Below are positions 1 to 9,900 of a DNA stretch of 64,000 nt, piece by piece. The notes beneath the pieces are model-generated. The model was not told the origin of the DNA, made no database searches, and was given only the letters and a program-made list of their open reading frames with translations. Position 1 is the stretch's first letter; each line of letters starts with the position of its first letter. Position numbers and translations under genes: made by a program. Origin of the DNA: an uncultured Bacteroidia bacterium (GTDB taxonomy: Bacteria; Bacteroidota; Bacteroidia; Bacteroidales; UBA932); NCBI GenBank assembly GCA_902778855.1, contig CACYZM010000017.1, positions 1-64,000 of the forward strand, written 5' to 3'.

Positions 1-45
1 GTTTCTTTAAAGTTGAACTTACCAGGTTCTTTTTGCACTCTTTAA

Positions 46-300
46 AGTTACAGACTTTTTTCTTTTACCTATTTGGACACACTTTTTGGGATACTATCGA
101 GTTATCGAACTGGGCAGGCAATTCCGCACATTTATTTCAAAGATTACGGAAAAGAAGTTCTCTATTGCCCAGCCTTGGATGACCAGAAACGTCTGGTAAA
201 GGGATTGGAGATGATTGACTCCAAGATTGATATAGAAAGAGCATTGCTTCAAAGCCTTTATTCTGCGAAGGCCTTCTTACTCTATTCAGTGTTTATATAA
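46..300 (+). pseudogene. HsdS C-terminal fragment (type I RM specificity subunit)
   Basis: The frame is open from 46 after a stop at 43-45 and has no good ATG. It encodes the last part of a specificity subunit: a TGQAIPHIYF block, typical of the end of target-recognition domain 2, then a coiled-coil spacer ending in FI. A whole HsdS is about 400 aa; about 85 codons remain here. It converges on the intact hsdS, and the two stop codons share one palindrome. Such spare hsdS pieces act as donor cassettes in phase-variable type I systems, but no recombinase or long inverted repeat is visible, so it may simply be a relic. Copies of TTTAAAGTT lie just upstream. Confidence 0.65.
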
Positions 301-1498
301 ACATCTGTTTTAAGATACCTTGCTTAAGTTGTAATAAGCCATCTGTAATTTTACGTTCTGTAGAAAGGCAACGATTGATAGAAGAAATGATTGCGGCATG
401 TTTATGCTGTACTTGCAATGAAGGGACCTTAATGCGCTCAGACAAAAAATCTTCGGGTGAAACAGCCATCCTTTCATATACCGTACCTTGCTCATATTTA
501 AGCATATACCTCACGAAGTCGGGATTTGTGAGATAATACTCAATATATTCGGGGATATAATTAGTGGCAATTTCGAAGGTTACGTATATCGGAGAAAAAA
601 CCATAGGCCCAATCTTATTCCTAGTGATTACACCAAATTTGAGATTCGCCGGGTTATAGCAAATATCATTGAGCCGAGTTACCTTATACTTTTTCTCTTT
701 ATCACGAACAAGGAAATCTCGATCATAGCGCTCACTTTTTCTATCAACTCCCTCTTTGGAGAGGCTGGCATGGGGATAAGTCCCATCATTTTCACAGTAT
801 TCCTTCCTTTCGCTGAGGATTACCGATAGCTTAATAGATGAAAGAGAAATGTCTTCTCTAACACTCTTAAAATGTCTCTTATTTATTGCCTTAATAAGGG
901 ATTCATATTTCTCAATCACCTTGTTTTGTATTGCAATGCGCTGGTCAATCAGAGATAGTAATGATGATATCTTCTCTTGCTCAGATCTTGACGGATAGTT
1001 TACAGTGATGTGAGAAAGCGCGTTGCCATGTAAATGAACAATAGAAACGCCATGAGCAATTCTTGCTATATCTTTCTTTCTGACGCCGTTAAGTTGATAG
1101 CTGAAAAATCGTCCATCTTGATTGAATAGCCGAATAATATTCAAATCACCGCCCAATAAAACATCATCTTGCAGGACACACCGAGCGGTAGAAATGTCAA
1201 TAGCCGTTTCGCCTGATGCGGGAATAATAATATCGTTGGCTTTGCTTCTTACAAGCCCTGTGGGATCAAGGTTGGTCTTGCTAACAACTTCGTCAATTAT
1301 CTCTGTTAAATACGTCGTGTATAGTTCTCCATATAGAATGCAAGGATTCCCGTCGGAAGATCGCTGGTCTTTTGAGATACCCGCTCCCTTACTGAATTCT
1401 GCAATATCACAAAGCTCGCAAGACTCCCAGTCACCTTCAAATCCCGGGAATCTCAAATTCGGGACATTGAGCTTTGTATGTTTCTGAGTATCACTCAT
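293..1498 (-). CDS. hsdS: Type I restriction-modification specificity subunit HsdS
   Basis: 401 aa, the usual HsdS length. It provides DNA sequence recognition for the methylase (M2S) and restriction (R2M2S) complexes. The layout is two target-recognition domains, each followed by a helical spacer: the first ends near SRSEQEKISSLLSLIDQRI and the second near the C-terminal LLQLKQGILKQMFI. The N-terminal LNVPNLRFPGFEGDWE is typical of Bacteroidales HsdS. It is the last gene of hsdR-hsdM-hsdS, 35 bp after hsdM. It is more A+T-rich than hsdM, as expected for exchangeable specificity genes. The family call is safe; the recognised sequence cannot be read from the gene. Confidence 0.93.
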   Translation of the reverse strand: MSDTQKHTKLNVPNLRFPGFEGDWESCELCDIAEFSKGAGISKDQRSSDGNPCILYGELYTTYLTEIIDEVVSKTNLDPTGLVRSKANDIIIPASGETAIDISTARCVLQDDVLLGGDLNIIRLFNQDGRFFSYQLNGVRKKDIARIAHGVSIVHLHGNALSHITVNYPSRSEQEKISSLLSLIDQRIAIQNKVIEKYESLIKAINKRHFKSVREDISLSSIKLSVILSERKEYCENDGTYPHASLSKEGVDRKSERYDRDFLVRDKEKKYKVTRLNDICYNPANLKFGVITRNKIGPMVFSPIYVTFEIATNYIPEYIEYYLTNPDFVRYMLKYEQGTVYERMAVSPEDFLSERIKVPSLQVQHKHAAIISSINRCLSTERKITDGLLQLKQGILKQMFI

Positions 1499-1533
1499 AA
1501 CGATTGTCTGTCAGTCAAATTCTTGATTAGGGA

Positions 1534-3075
1534 TTAGATGATCCCGAGTTCCTTGAGGTACACATCAATCTGGGCATCCAGTTCGGCACGTTTGGCCTCC
1601 AGTTCCTTGATCTCGGCCATCACAGCCTTAATGTCAATCTCCTCTTCCTCTTCGAAGGTGTCCACGTAGCGAGGAATGTTGAGGTTGTAGTCGTTGTCCT
1701 TGATTTCCTGGAGGGAGGCGCAATGACTATACTTTTCAATTTCCTTACGCTCCCGGTAGGTGCTGACAATCTTCTCAATGTGCTCCTGACGCAGTTTATT
1801 CTGCGTCTTCACCTTCTCGAATTCCTTGCTTGCATCGATGAAAAGAATGTTGTCATCTTCCTTGCGACATTTCTTCATCACTAGAATACAGGTGGGGATG
1901 CTGGTGCCGTAGAAGATGTTGGCCGGGAGACCAATAATGGCATCGATGTAGTTCTTCTTCTCGATGAGGAACTGACGAATCTTGCCTTCTGCAGCACCAC
2001 GGAAAAGGACGCCGTGAGGAGCCACGCAAGCCATTGTACCACCGTCATTGAGGTGGTAAATCATATGGAGGATGAAGGCGTAGTCCGCTTTTGATTTCGG
2101 AGCCAGGACACCGGCCTTGCTGAAACGGTCATCGTTGTTGAACTTGGCATCAGCGGACCACTCGGCCGAGAACGGAGGATTTGCAACCACCGCGTCAAAC
2201 TGGCGGTCTCCGAATTCATCTTTCTCAAGCGTATCGCCGTTCTGGATGTCGAAGTCTTTGTATTTGACGTCGTGCAGCAACATATTCATTCGGGCTAGGT
2301 TGAAGGTGGTAGGGTTCTTTTCCTGACCAAAGATTTCGTCTGCGTTACCTCCACGGGCCGTGCGGAGCAGCAGAGAACCGGAGCCGCAAGTGGGGTCGTA
2401 AACCGTCTTGAGACGAGTCTTGCCGGTAATCACAATCTCGGAAAGGATGGTACTCACCTCCTGCGGCGTGTAGAACTCACCGGCCTTTTTACCGGCTCCT
2501 GCAGCGAACTGGCCAATCATATACTCGTAGGCATCACCCAGGATGTCGATGTCCTGGGCATCCTCCAGCCCAAAGTCGATGCCATTGAGGGCCACCAGCA
2601 CGTCGCTGATGAGCTTGTTTTTGTCATCCGCCGTCTTACCGAGCTTCGGAGAGGCCAGGTCAATGTCGGAAAACAGACCGCCGAAGTCATCGCCGCTCTC
2701 ATGGCCAATGGTGCTGTCCTCAATCTTCTTAAGGCTGCGCTCCAACTGGGGCAGGATGTTTTCCTTGTGGCTGATGCTCTCGATGATGGAAGAATACAGG
2801 AACTCCGGCTCAATGAAATAGCCAAGATCTTCCATGCTGATGCGCTGTATTTCCGCTTTCAGTTCCTCTTCGTCGGAGGCCCAGGCCTGCTTGAAGGTGA
2901 GGCCATCCTCACTGAGCTGGTCGTCGATATATAGCTCAATCTTCTCGGAGAGGTACTTGTAGAAAATGAAACCGAGGGTGAAATACATAAAGTCACCGGC
3001 GGTCATATTTCCCCGGAGTTTATTGGCAACGTCCCAAAGCTGGGCACGGAGTCTCTGTTGCAGTTCTTCGCTCAT
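1534..3075 (-). CDS. hsdM: Type I restriction-modification DNA methyltransferase HsdM
   Basis: 513 aa. It transfers a methyl group from S-adenosylmethionine to adenine in the site chosen by HsdS. It has the N-terminal helical HsdM_N region (LWDVANKLRGNMTAGDF), the SAM-binding motif I as DPTCGSGSLLL, and catalytic motif IV as NPPF (ANPPFSAEWS), which marks an N6-adenine methylase. The C-terminal coiled coil (EEEEEIDIKAVMAEIKELEA) is where HsdM usually packs against HsdS. It lies 14 bp downstream of hsdR and 35 bp upstream of hsdS, so the three are probably co-transcribed. Confidence 0.96.
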   Translation of the reverse strand: MSEELQQRLRAQLWDVANKLRGNMTAGDFMYFTLGFIFYKYLSEKIELYIDDQLSEDGLTFKQAWASDEEELKAEIQRISMEDLGYFIEPEFLYSSIIESISHKENILPQLERSLKKIEDSTIGHESGDDFGGLFSDIDLASPKLGKTADDKNKLISDVLVALNGIDFGLEDAQDIDILGDAYEYMIGQFAAGAGKKAGEFYTPQEVSTILSEIVITGKTRLKTVYDPTCGSGSLLLRTARGGNADEIFGQEKNPTTFNLARMNMLLHDVKYKDFDIQNGDTLEKDEFGDRQFDAVVANPPFSAEWSADAKFNNDDRFSKAGVLAPKSKADYAFILHMIYHLNDGGTMACVAPHGVLFRGAAEGKIRQFLIEKKNYIDAIIGLPANIFYGTSIPTCILVMKKCRKEDDNILFIDASKEFEKVKTQNKLRQEHIEKIVSTYRERKEIEKYSHCASLQEIKDNDYNLNIPRYVDTFEEEEEIDIKAVMAEIKELEAKRAELDAQIDVYLKELGII

Positions 3076-3089
3076 ATTATATTATCCCT

Positions 3090-5915
3090 TTATTCCCAAT
3101 TAAATAGATCAAAAATCTCACGCATCTTCTCAACAATGCGGCGCACGGTCGCGCTTCTGGCCAGCAGGCCCATCTTCTTTTTACGGACGGCTTCCTGGAT
3201 GATTTCTGGCTTCTCGCGGCCCAGGTAATCGTACTCGGACATATATTTGCCAAGAGCCTCAGCATCTACTCCTTCCTCTGATGCTAGTTCTTCCACTGCC
3301 TCTGTCTTCTTCTCAATGATATAATCCTTCAGACGGGTTTCCAAATCCATTGTCCCATCGGCCTTGGCCCGCTTGAAGCCTTCCTTGTCGTAGTCCACGT
3401 TGGCCTTGATAAAGCCGTCGATCAGGCGCGTCTTCTTGCGCATGGTAGCATCCTTGATCATGGTGTCCAGAATCTCCTGACGCTTCTGTTCGTAATCTTC
3501 ATCGGAAGGATTCAGGTTGCTGATGAGGGAGAGGATATAGGCGACGTTGATGACGTCGCTGTGCAACAGTTCAAGGCAGAAGTCAATGTCTTCCAAACGG
3601 CCTCCCTCCCCATATTCGGCCTGTGGCTCCTCCAACAGAAGTGGTTCCTCAGGATTATCTTCCTTGATGAAACCAACGGTCAAATCAAGATACTTGGAAC
3701 GATAGTCGTTGTAGTCTTGCTCAGAGAGGATGAGGCCCGGATCATCCGCAATATAATCCTCATAGATTTGGATCTCTGCGTGTTTTTTGATGATGTCACG
3801 GAAAGCCAGAAGGAACTTTTTCTTGTCATACTCGCTCTTTAGGGCATCTACCGATTCCATAGTAGGATACTTTTGCAGAAATGACTCACTAAGTTCGTTC
3901 AGCTCCCGTTTTACCTGTTTGAACTCCGGACGCTGGACACCCACATTGGGGTCGCCATCACAGAAGAGTTTCAGGGATTCGTCCACTTTGGCCTTAAGGT
4001 CGCGGAAGCAGAGAATTTTACCGAAGCGCTTCTTCTCATTCAGGATTCGGTTGGTGCGGCTGAAAGCCTGCAGGAGCCCGTGGTACTCCAGGTTCTTATC
4101 TACATAGAGGGTATTGAGTTTCTTGGCGTCGAAGCCGGTGAGGAACATACCCACGACAATCAGCAAGTCAATAGGTTCCATTCCCGCTTTGCGCTTTTTC
4201 ATACGCTCGTTGATGTCATCGTAGTAGGCGCCGAAGTTGTCTGTGGTGAATGCCGTGCCAAAATGAGTGTTGTAGTCATCCATGATGGCCTGCAGCTCAT
4301 CGGCCTGAACGGAATCGGTTTCAAAGCCCTGGTTCATTCCGGTCTTGGCGTCATCCTGACTGACGTTGGGCGAGTAGGTGAAGATGGCGGCTATCTTGAT
4401 GTTCGGCTGCAGGTCTTTGAAGATCTTGTAGTATTTGAGCAGCATCGGGACGGACTGCACAGCAAAGAGGGCGTTGAATTCGCCGTCGAAGGTGGACTTG
4501 CGGAAGTTGTTGACGATGAATTCCGCAATGGTCTTCATACGGATCTCGCTCTGCTCATTGGAGTCCAACTTGCCCTGGTAATACTCTACAAGGAAGCCAA
4601 GGACGTTTTCATCCGCGATGGCGTCCTTGATCATGTACTTATGGAGGCATTCGCCAAAGACCTCGAACGTTGTGATGTCCTGCTTGGCGTTCTCCGGGAA
4701 GATGGGTGTGCCGGTGAAACCGAATATCTGGAGATTCCTGAAGAAATTGACGATGTTGCGGTGGTACTCACCGAAATGGCTGCGGTGGCACTCATCGAAA
4801 ATCATCACAATCTTCTTGTCCCGAAGGTCCTGAATCCGCTTGTTGTAGAAGTCCTTCTTAATGGCGTTATTCAGCTTCTGGATGGTTGTGAGGATGATTT
4901 TTTTATCTGAATTCAATCGCTTTACCAGCTCGTAGGTGTCATCGGTGCCATCAACAGCGCCAGGCTCGAAAGCTTCGTATTCACTCTTGGTCTGGGTGTC
5001 CAGGTCATGGCGGTCCACGACGAAGAGAACTTTATCGATACCGTCCAATTCAGCGACCAGCTGCGCTGCCTTGAAGGACGTCAGCGTCTTACCGGCGCCG
5101 GTGGTGTGCCAAATATATCCGTTCTTATTGGTGTTTTGTACACGGTCCAGGATCTTCTCTACAGCGTAGTACTGGTACGGGCGGAGGACCATCAGGCATT
5201 TGTCTCCCTCATGCATGACGATGTACTTGGAGATCATCTTGCCCAGGGTGCATTTGTCAAAGAAGTGGGTCGCGAATTGGCTGAGGTCGTTTACCGGCTC
5301 ATTGTTGATGAGGGTCCAATTGAAAGTGAACTTATAACCGCAATTCGGGTTATTGGCGAAATAACGGGTGTTGACACCATTGGAAATGACGAAGATCTGG
5401 ATGTAATCAAACAATCCCCGGAAAGAGGTCTTCTGATAGCGCTGGACCTGATTGTATGCCTGCTTCAGTTCTACGCCGCGTTTCTTGAGCTCAATTTGTA
5501 CAAGCGGAAGGCCATTAATGAGAATAGTGACGTCATAACGACAGGTTTTACGTCCTTCGACGGTAATCTGGTTAGAAACCTGAAACTCGTTCTGGCACCA
5601 ACGGTTCTTATTTAAGAATTCTACCCATATGCGATGCTGCCCATCTTCGGTTTCCATCGGAAAGAGGTCGCGGAGTTTCTTTGACTTCTCGAAGAGAGTT
5701 CCCCCTTCCAGATAGATACAAATTTTTTCGAACTCCTTTTCTGTAAATGCCGTGCGGCCAATATCGGCCAGCGCCTTGGAGTTATGTTTTTCCAGTTGCC
5801 TCTTGAAATTGCTGAGCAGATTGGTCTCTTCTTTAATCTGGACATATTCGTAACTCAGTTCCTGCAAGGTAGAGATTAGCCCACTTTCAAGAGCCTGTTC
5901 GCTTTGTACCGTCAT
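3090..5915 (-). CDS. hsdR: Type I restriction endonuclease/translocase HsdR
   Basis: 941 aa. This is the ATP-driven translocase and nuclease subunit, which cuts unmodified DNA away from the recognition site. The N-terminal nuclease core shows D128 and E142-x-K144 (RYDVTILINGLPLVQIELK). Superfamily 2 helicase motifs follow: Walker A TGAGKT near 272-277, DECH near 374-377, and the later block ending in GLLQAFSRTNRILNEKKRFG. The C-terminal helical region ends with MREIFDLFNWE. All catalytic residues I can check are intact. It is the first gene of the operon, with a -7 box at 5954-5961. Confidence 0.96.
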   Translation of the reverse strand: MTVQSEQALESGLISTLQELSYEYVQIKEETNLLSNFKRQLEKHNSKALADIGRTAFTEKEFEKICIYLEGGTLFEKSKKLRDLFPMETEDGQHRIWVEFLNKNRWCQNEFQVSNQITVEGRKTCRYDVTILINGLPLVQIELKKRGVELKQAYNQVQRYQKTSFRGLFDYIQIFVISNGVNTRYFANNPNCGYKFTFNWTLINNEPVNDLSQFATHFFDKCTLGKMISKYIVMHEGDKCLMVLRPYQYYAVEKILDRVQNTNKNGYIWHTTGAGKTLTSFKAAQLVAELDGIDKVLFVVDRHDLDTQTKSEYEAFEPGAVDGTDDTYELVKRLNSDKKIILTTIQKLNNAIKKDFYNKRIQDLRDKKIVMIFDECHRSHFGEYHRNIVNFFRNLQIFGFTGTPIFPENAKQDITTFEVFGECLHKYMIKDAIADENVLGFLVEYYQGKLDSNEQSEIRMKTIAEFIVNNFRKSTFDGEFNALFAVQSVPMLLKYYKIFKDLQPNIKIAAIFTYSPNVSQDDAKTGMNQGFETDSVQADELQAIMDDYNTHFGTAFTTDNFGAYYDDINERMKKRKAGMEPIDLLIVVGMFLTGFDAKKLNTLYVDKNLEYHGLLQAFSRTNRILNEKKRFGKILCFRDLKAKVDESLKLFCDGDPNVGVQRPEFKQVKRELNELSESFLQKYPTMESVDALKSEYDKKKFLLAFRDIIKKHAEIQIYEDYIADDPGLILSEQDYNDYRSKYLDLTVGFIKEDNPEEPLLLEEPQAEYGEGGRLEDIDFCLELLHSDVINVAYILSLISNLNPSDEDYEQKRQEILDTMIKDATMRKKTRLIDGFIKANVDYDKEGFKRAKADGTMDLETRLKDYIIEKKTEAVEELASEEGVDAEALGKYMSEYDYLGREKPEIIQEAVRKKKMGLLARSATVRRIVEKMREIFDLFNWE

Positions 5916-5953
5916 TTTGCTAAATGCAATTAATTAGGGATTTCCATAATTTA

Positions 5954-5961
5954 CAAAGTTA
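5954..5961 (-). promoter_or_regulatory. -7 promoter box upstream of hsdR
   Basis: The minus strand reads TAACTTTG, matching the Bacteroidota -7 consensus TAnnTTTG, 38 bp before the hsdR start. No clear -33 box was assigned. Confidence 0.55.
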
Positions 5962-6088
5962 ACTTTTTAAACGGAACAATGATGAGAAAGTTGCGTTTCC
6001 TTCAGCTCTCCAGAACTGAGTTTCTCTTTTTTTAATAATGAAAAAGCCGTATCCGCACAATCGTATGGCCCCCAAAAATGGATGATAG

Positions 6089-6841
6089 CTAACCGGTTAT
6101 TATTAACTCCTCCCGTCTGATCTTCTCACGCAAACAATTCATAAGACATGCGTGCATGTTGGTCAAAAATCGATCGACAGCTAATAGCGTATTGAAGAGT
6201 TTCGAAGAATCCATCATTACTTTGCTTTCAATGATTTCTTCCTGACGAGAAGCATACAATTCTTCAGCGTCCAAATGTGTTTCGACGTCTCGTTCATCCC
6301 TCCACCATGAGCTAGACTTAGAATGCCTTTCAAGAAGATCCCCCAAATCTGCATATTGCTGCTTTATTACTTCAGGAAAGTACTGAATAAGTGGTGAGAG
6401 CTGATCCCATCTTGATTTCTTCTTTTTCTTTTTCTCAAAACCATACAACTGCTTGAATCCTTCGTTAAGAATAACCATCAACTTGCCACGCATATAACGT
6501 CGGTCATAATCTTTGTCAGCTAAAATGAAGTATTTGCTGGCAACCATACTGTCAATCATAGTTATTAAGACGAATAGCATCACAGAAGCGACTGTACGCT
6601 CGACTTCCTGATATTCGCCTGGCAGCTCCTTAATACTATCTAGTATATCTTTAATCAGAGGCAAGCCATCAGAATAGTCAGAGATTGTCTCATCAATAAC
6701 TGCCACATATTTTTTTCTCTCATCCGCAGTAAGAGTTTTGCCATTGTACTGAACTTCTTCGAAGTACGTGGCGTACTTGTAATCCCGAATCGGGAAGTAC
6801 TGTAAATTCTCAAGGTTGTCGTTCATCATCACTATATTCAC
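6089..6841 (-). CDS. Uncharacterised 250-aa protein with HEPN-like RX4H motif
   Basis: Not recognised with confidence. It is largely helical and charged, with a hydrophobic helix around 83-100, a run of lysines at 137-142, and R184-DVET-H189 inside a charged helical segment. RX4-6H is the catalytic signature of HEPN ribonucleases, so a HEPN-like fold is possible but unproven. The start may be residue 1 or the second methionine pair (6829). It sits between hsdR and a STAND-type nuclease gene on the same strand, and is A+T-rich like that gene. A role in phage defence is inferred only from this setting. A 9-bp inverted repeat (TCCTTGAAT/ATTCAAGGA) lies just upstream. Confidence 0.75.
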   Translation of the reverse strand: MNIVMMNDNLENLQYFPIRDYKYATYFEEVQYNGKTLTADERKKYVAVIDETISDYSDGLPLIKDILDSIKELPGEYQEVERTVASVMLFVLITMIDSMVASKYFILADKDYDRRYMRGKLMVILNEGFKQLYGFEKKKKKKSRWDQLSPLIQYFPEVIKQQYADLGDLLERHSKSSSWWRDERDVETHLDAEELYASRQEEIIESKVMMDSSKLFNTLLAVDRFLTNMHACLMNCLREKIRREELIITG

Positions 6842-6962
6842 TTTATAACAAATCCTTGAATGGCAGAGGCTATAACTAATTCCAGCTCACAATTCAAGGA
6901 TCCTCTTCATTCAATAACCCAGCGGAACTACAAGCCGCCATAAATAAAGAATATCCAGGGGT

Positions 6963-9900
6963 TCAAGATTCAAGATACCTTATTTGCTTTATGATATTTA
7001 TCTGACCGCGATAATATGCGATTCTTTCATTGATATATGACAAGTATAACTGTTTACGCGTGTTCTTAATGGCATCGAAACTTGTTTTAACTTTAATCCA
7101 CATTGCAAGATGATCCTCATTCGGATCCTCATTCATGTATACGCTTTTGTGGTAAATCCAGTCAATACTTTTAAAGTCATCCAGCGTTGGTTTTATCTCT
7201 ATGTAGTTGCTTATTGCTTTTGGCAATAAATCCGGGAAAAGCTGGTTAATAATGCAGACAACCATATCCACAATTCTTGTGTCTGTTGAGAATCTCGTGA
7301 CCAATGAACACAAATATTCTCGTGCTTTAGTTTGAACAGACGTATCTATATCTCTAAAGAAAGAATTGAAAATACTATCGTGAGCAATTGCATACTCATT
7401 ATTCGCGAGATATTTCAATATGTCATTCAATTCGAGTTCGATTCCATCTATATTCCACACCCTACCAAGAGATAACGCATCAAAACCAGAATAATACTTC
7501 TGGGAGGAATCAATCATCGCTTTGATATATTCGAGCAGAAAGGACAAATCGCTTTCCATTATCTTAAATAGAAGTTCCTCAATAAAAAGACCGTCTCTCG
7601 ATAGCCTTATCTTCTGAATATATATTCTCCTTAATAAGCTCGGGTATGGTTTCAAGTATTCATATGAATCGGGATACAGGTGAATATCAATGATTTGCTC
7701 ATCTGCTGCTGAGTTGATAACATAGGCACTCTCCACAACTTTTGATACGAAATCAGGATATTTAAAGAATAACCCCTTGTAATGACCGGGAACGAAAACA
7801 TATCCTTTATGCCATTTCTTGACTATCTCTAAAAATCTCGTTTTATCAATCTCAGAGAGATAATCTTCTTTTGCGGACTGGAATAAGGCCAACTCCCACC
7901 GCCATGTATCGGCCGGAATAGTCTTTATCACATTCCAGAATCGTTCATAGGACTCCTTGTTAACAATATACTCTTTAAAAACCCGATATGGGATATAATC
8001 TGTGAAATTATTCGAACGAATATACTTCAAGGCGTTAAAGCCACATTCCTCATTTACAGCAAATGCACTTTGTACTAAAACCGATACAACCTCAGCTATG
8101 CCCCACCTCTTTCTATCTCTTAGCGTATAGAATATTTCTTCTATTGACTCATAAGTTGTGACAAACGAATCAAAGGAGTTTATCGAGAGAATTGAGGCTA
8201 TCCGGTTTTCTTCATCAGCGGTGATTACTCTTGCAGGGGTCTCCCAATGTATGTCCTTATAGAATCGATAAAGTTTACATGAAAAGCGCTGCCCTAGGCT
8301 ATTAAATTCCTCTCTTTCTATTGAAAGACTTTTAGCAAGACTAATTATTGAATGCACTATCAAACAATCACGCAATTCGTTATCTTGGAGTGTTGTTTCT
8401 ATAAGATCGATAATATCATTTAAATCATTTGAAATGATCCTCGGATCTGCACCGATTGAGATATCGGTATATGTCTCCAAAATGCATAATACTGTCTCGC
8501 GATTGAGCTCTTTCATAATATGCCAAACTGCAGTTCGAAGATCTCTTATACAATTATCTTCCTTTATCTCAATCGTGAAAAAAGTCAGGGCATTGCCCGA
8601 AGACTGAGTTGTTGTAAATCTATATTCTAGTAATTTAGGTGCTATATTTTCAAAGGCAAGACTAAGTGGATACCCTTCCGTTGGAGCGTTTGAAAAAAAA
8701 TCTACCAATTTTATCTGCCGGTTCAATTTCGCCGAATAATCGTCATAGGATATCTCTATGTGCTCTCTGATCCCTTTGATCCATTCACCAAAGACTGAAG
8801 GATGTCTCTTTGAATATTGATAGCCTATAGCTAAAGCCTGCTCTATGTAGTCAGCATAATGATATACCTTATTGAGAATTCTCAATATAGGATCAGAATT
8901 GTAATATAAAACAGGATCGTCACAGTCAATCGAATACTGTGTGTTATCCTCTTGAGGAACACCATCGACAATTTCAGATAGATATCTAATTGCTTCGTCC
9001 GGAATAAAGATCCATACCTTTTCAAGTAAAAGAAGGCTGTCATTTATATTAGATTTGATCACGGAGAAATATGCTAGAATATCATCATGAATTGCAGCTT
9101 TAACTTTCTGATATCCAAATAAATTATTGGTAGAGATTATTAGATCTTCGAATGCCGATTGATTATTCGCATAAAACCGTTCGAGAAGTATTTTAAAGGA
9201 CAGGACTTTTTTATCCAGAAACGCATGGTAGAAAATGTAATCACGCAGATTCTGCTCAGGGATTCTTGCTATGCCATTTATAAGGTAGACAATCTCAGAA
9301 TTGTTCAATTGTTCTAGCACTTCATTGAAGTCAGAGGTTTCTACGCCAAAGGCTTTCAGAACGGAAATCAGGGAGTCGTTCCCCAGATATTGTAAGTTAC
9401 CAAAAAAAGCGACAACACCTGCAACTCGAAGTTTATCATTGTCCTTTAGGATACTTGTTTCTTCTGCGAAGGACTTAAAGTATGCCTCAATTAATTCCCC
9501 TATGCTGTATAATGAGCCTATTGGACGTAACTTGGCATATTGGGCTGCCATAATTGCCAAACGAGGAGAGCCTTTTGCTATAGTAGTTATTCGTTGTTGA
9601 TATCTTTCGTTTTTGATATTGTACGGTTCTTCCTTGATGATATCTACTATGGCCTCATTACTTAACTTGTTGATTTGGATCGGATTTATCTTTCTGTTAC
9701 CGACAGTAGCTAATATATCCTCGTAAGCATAGTCTCGAACTGTCATAACAAGTTTCAAAAGTCCAATTTCCAAAGCATCTGTATAAGCAATAATCTGCTT
9801 TAGACAATCTAGTCTATTGGCATCATCAATGAAAAGTACAACCTTGTTGTTATAGTGACAGAGAGTTGAGAGGTCTTCCAAAAGGCTCACCTCTTGATTG

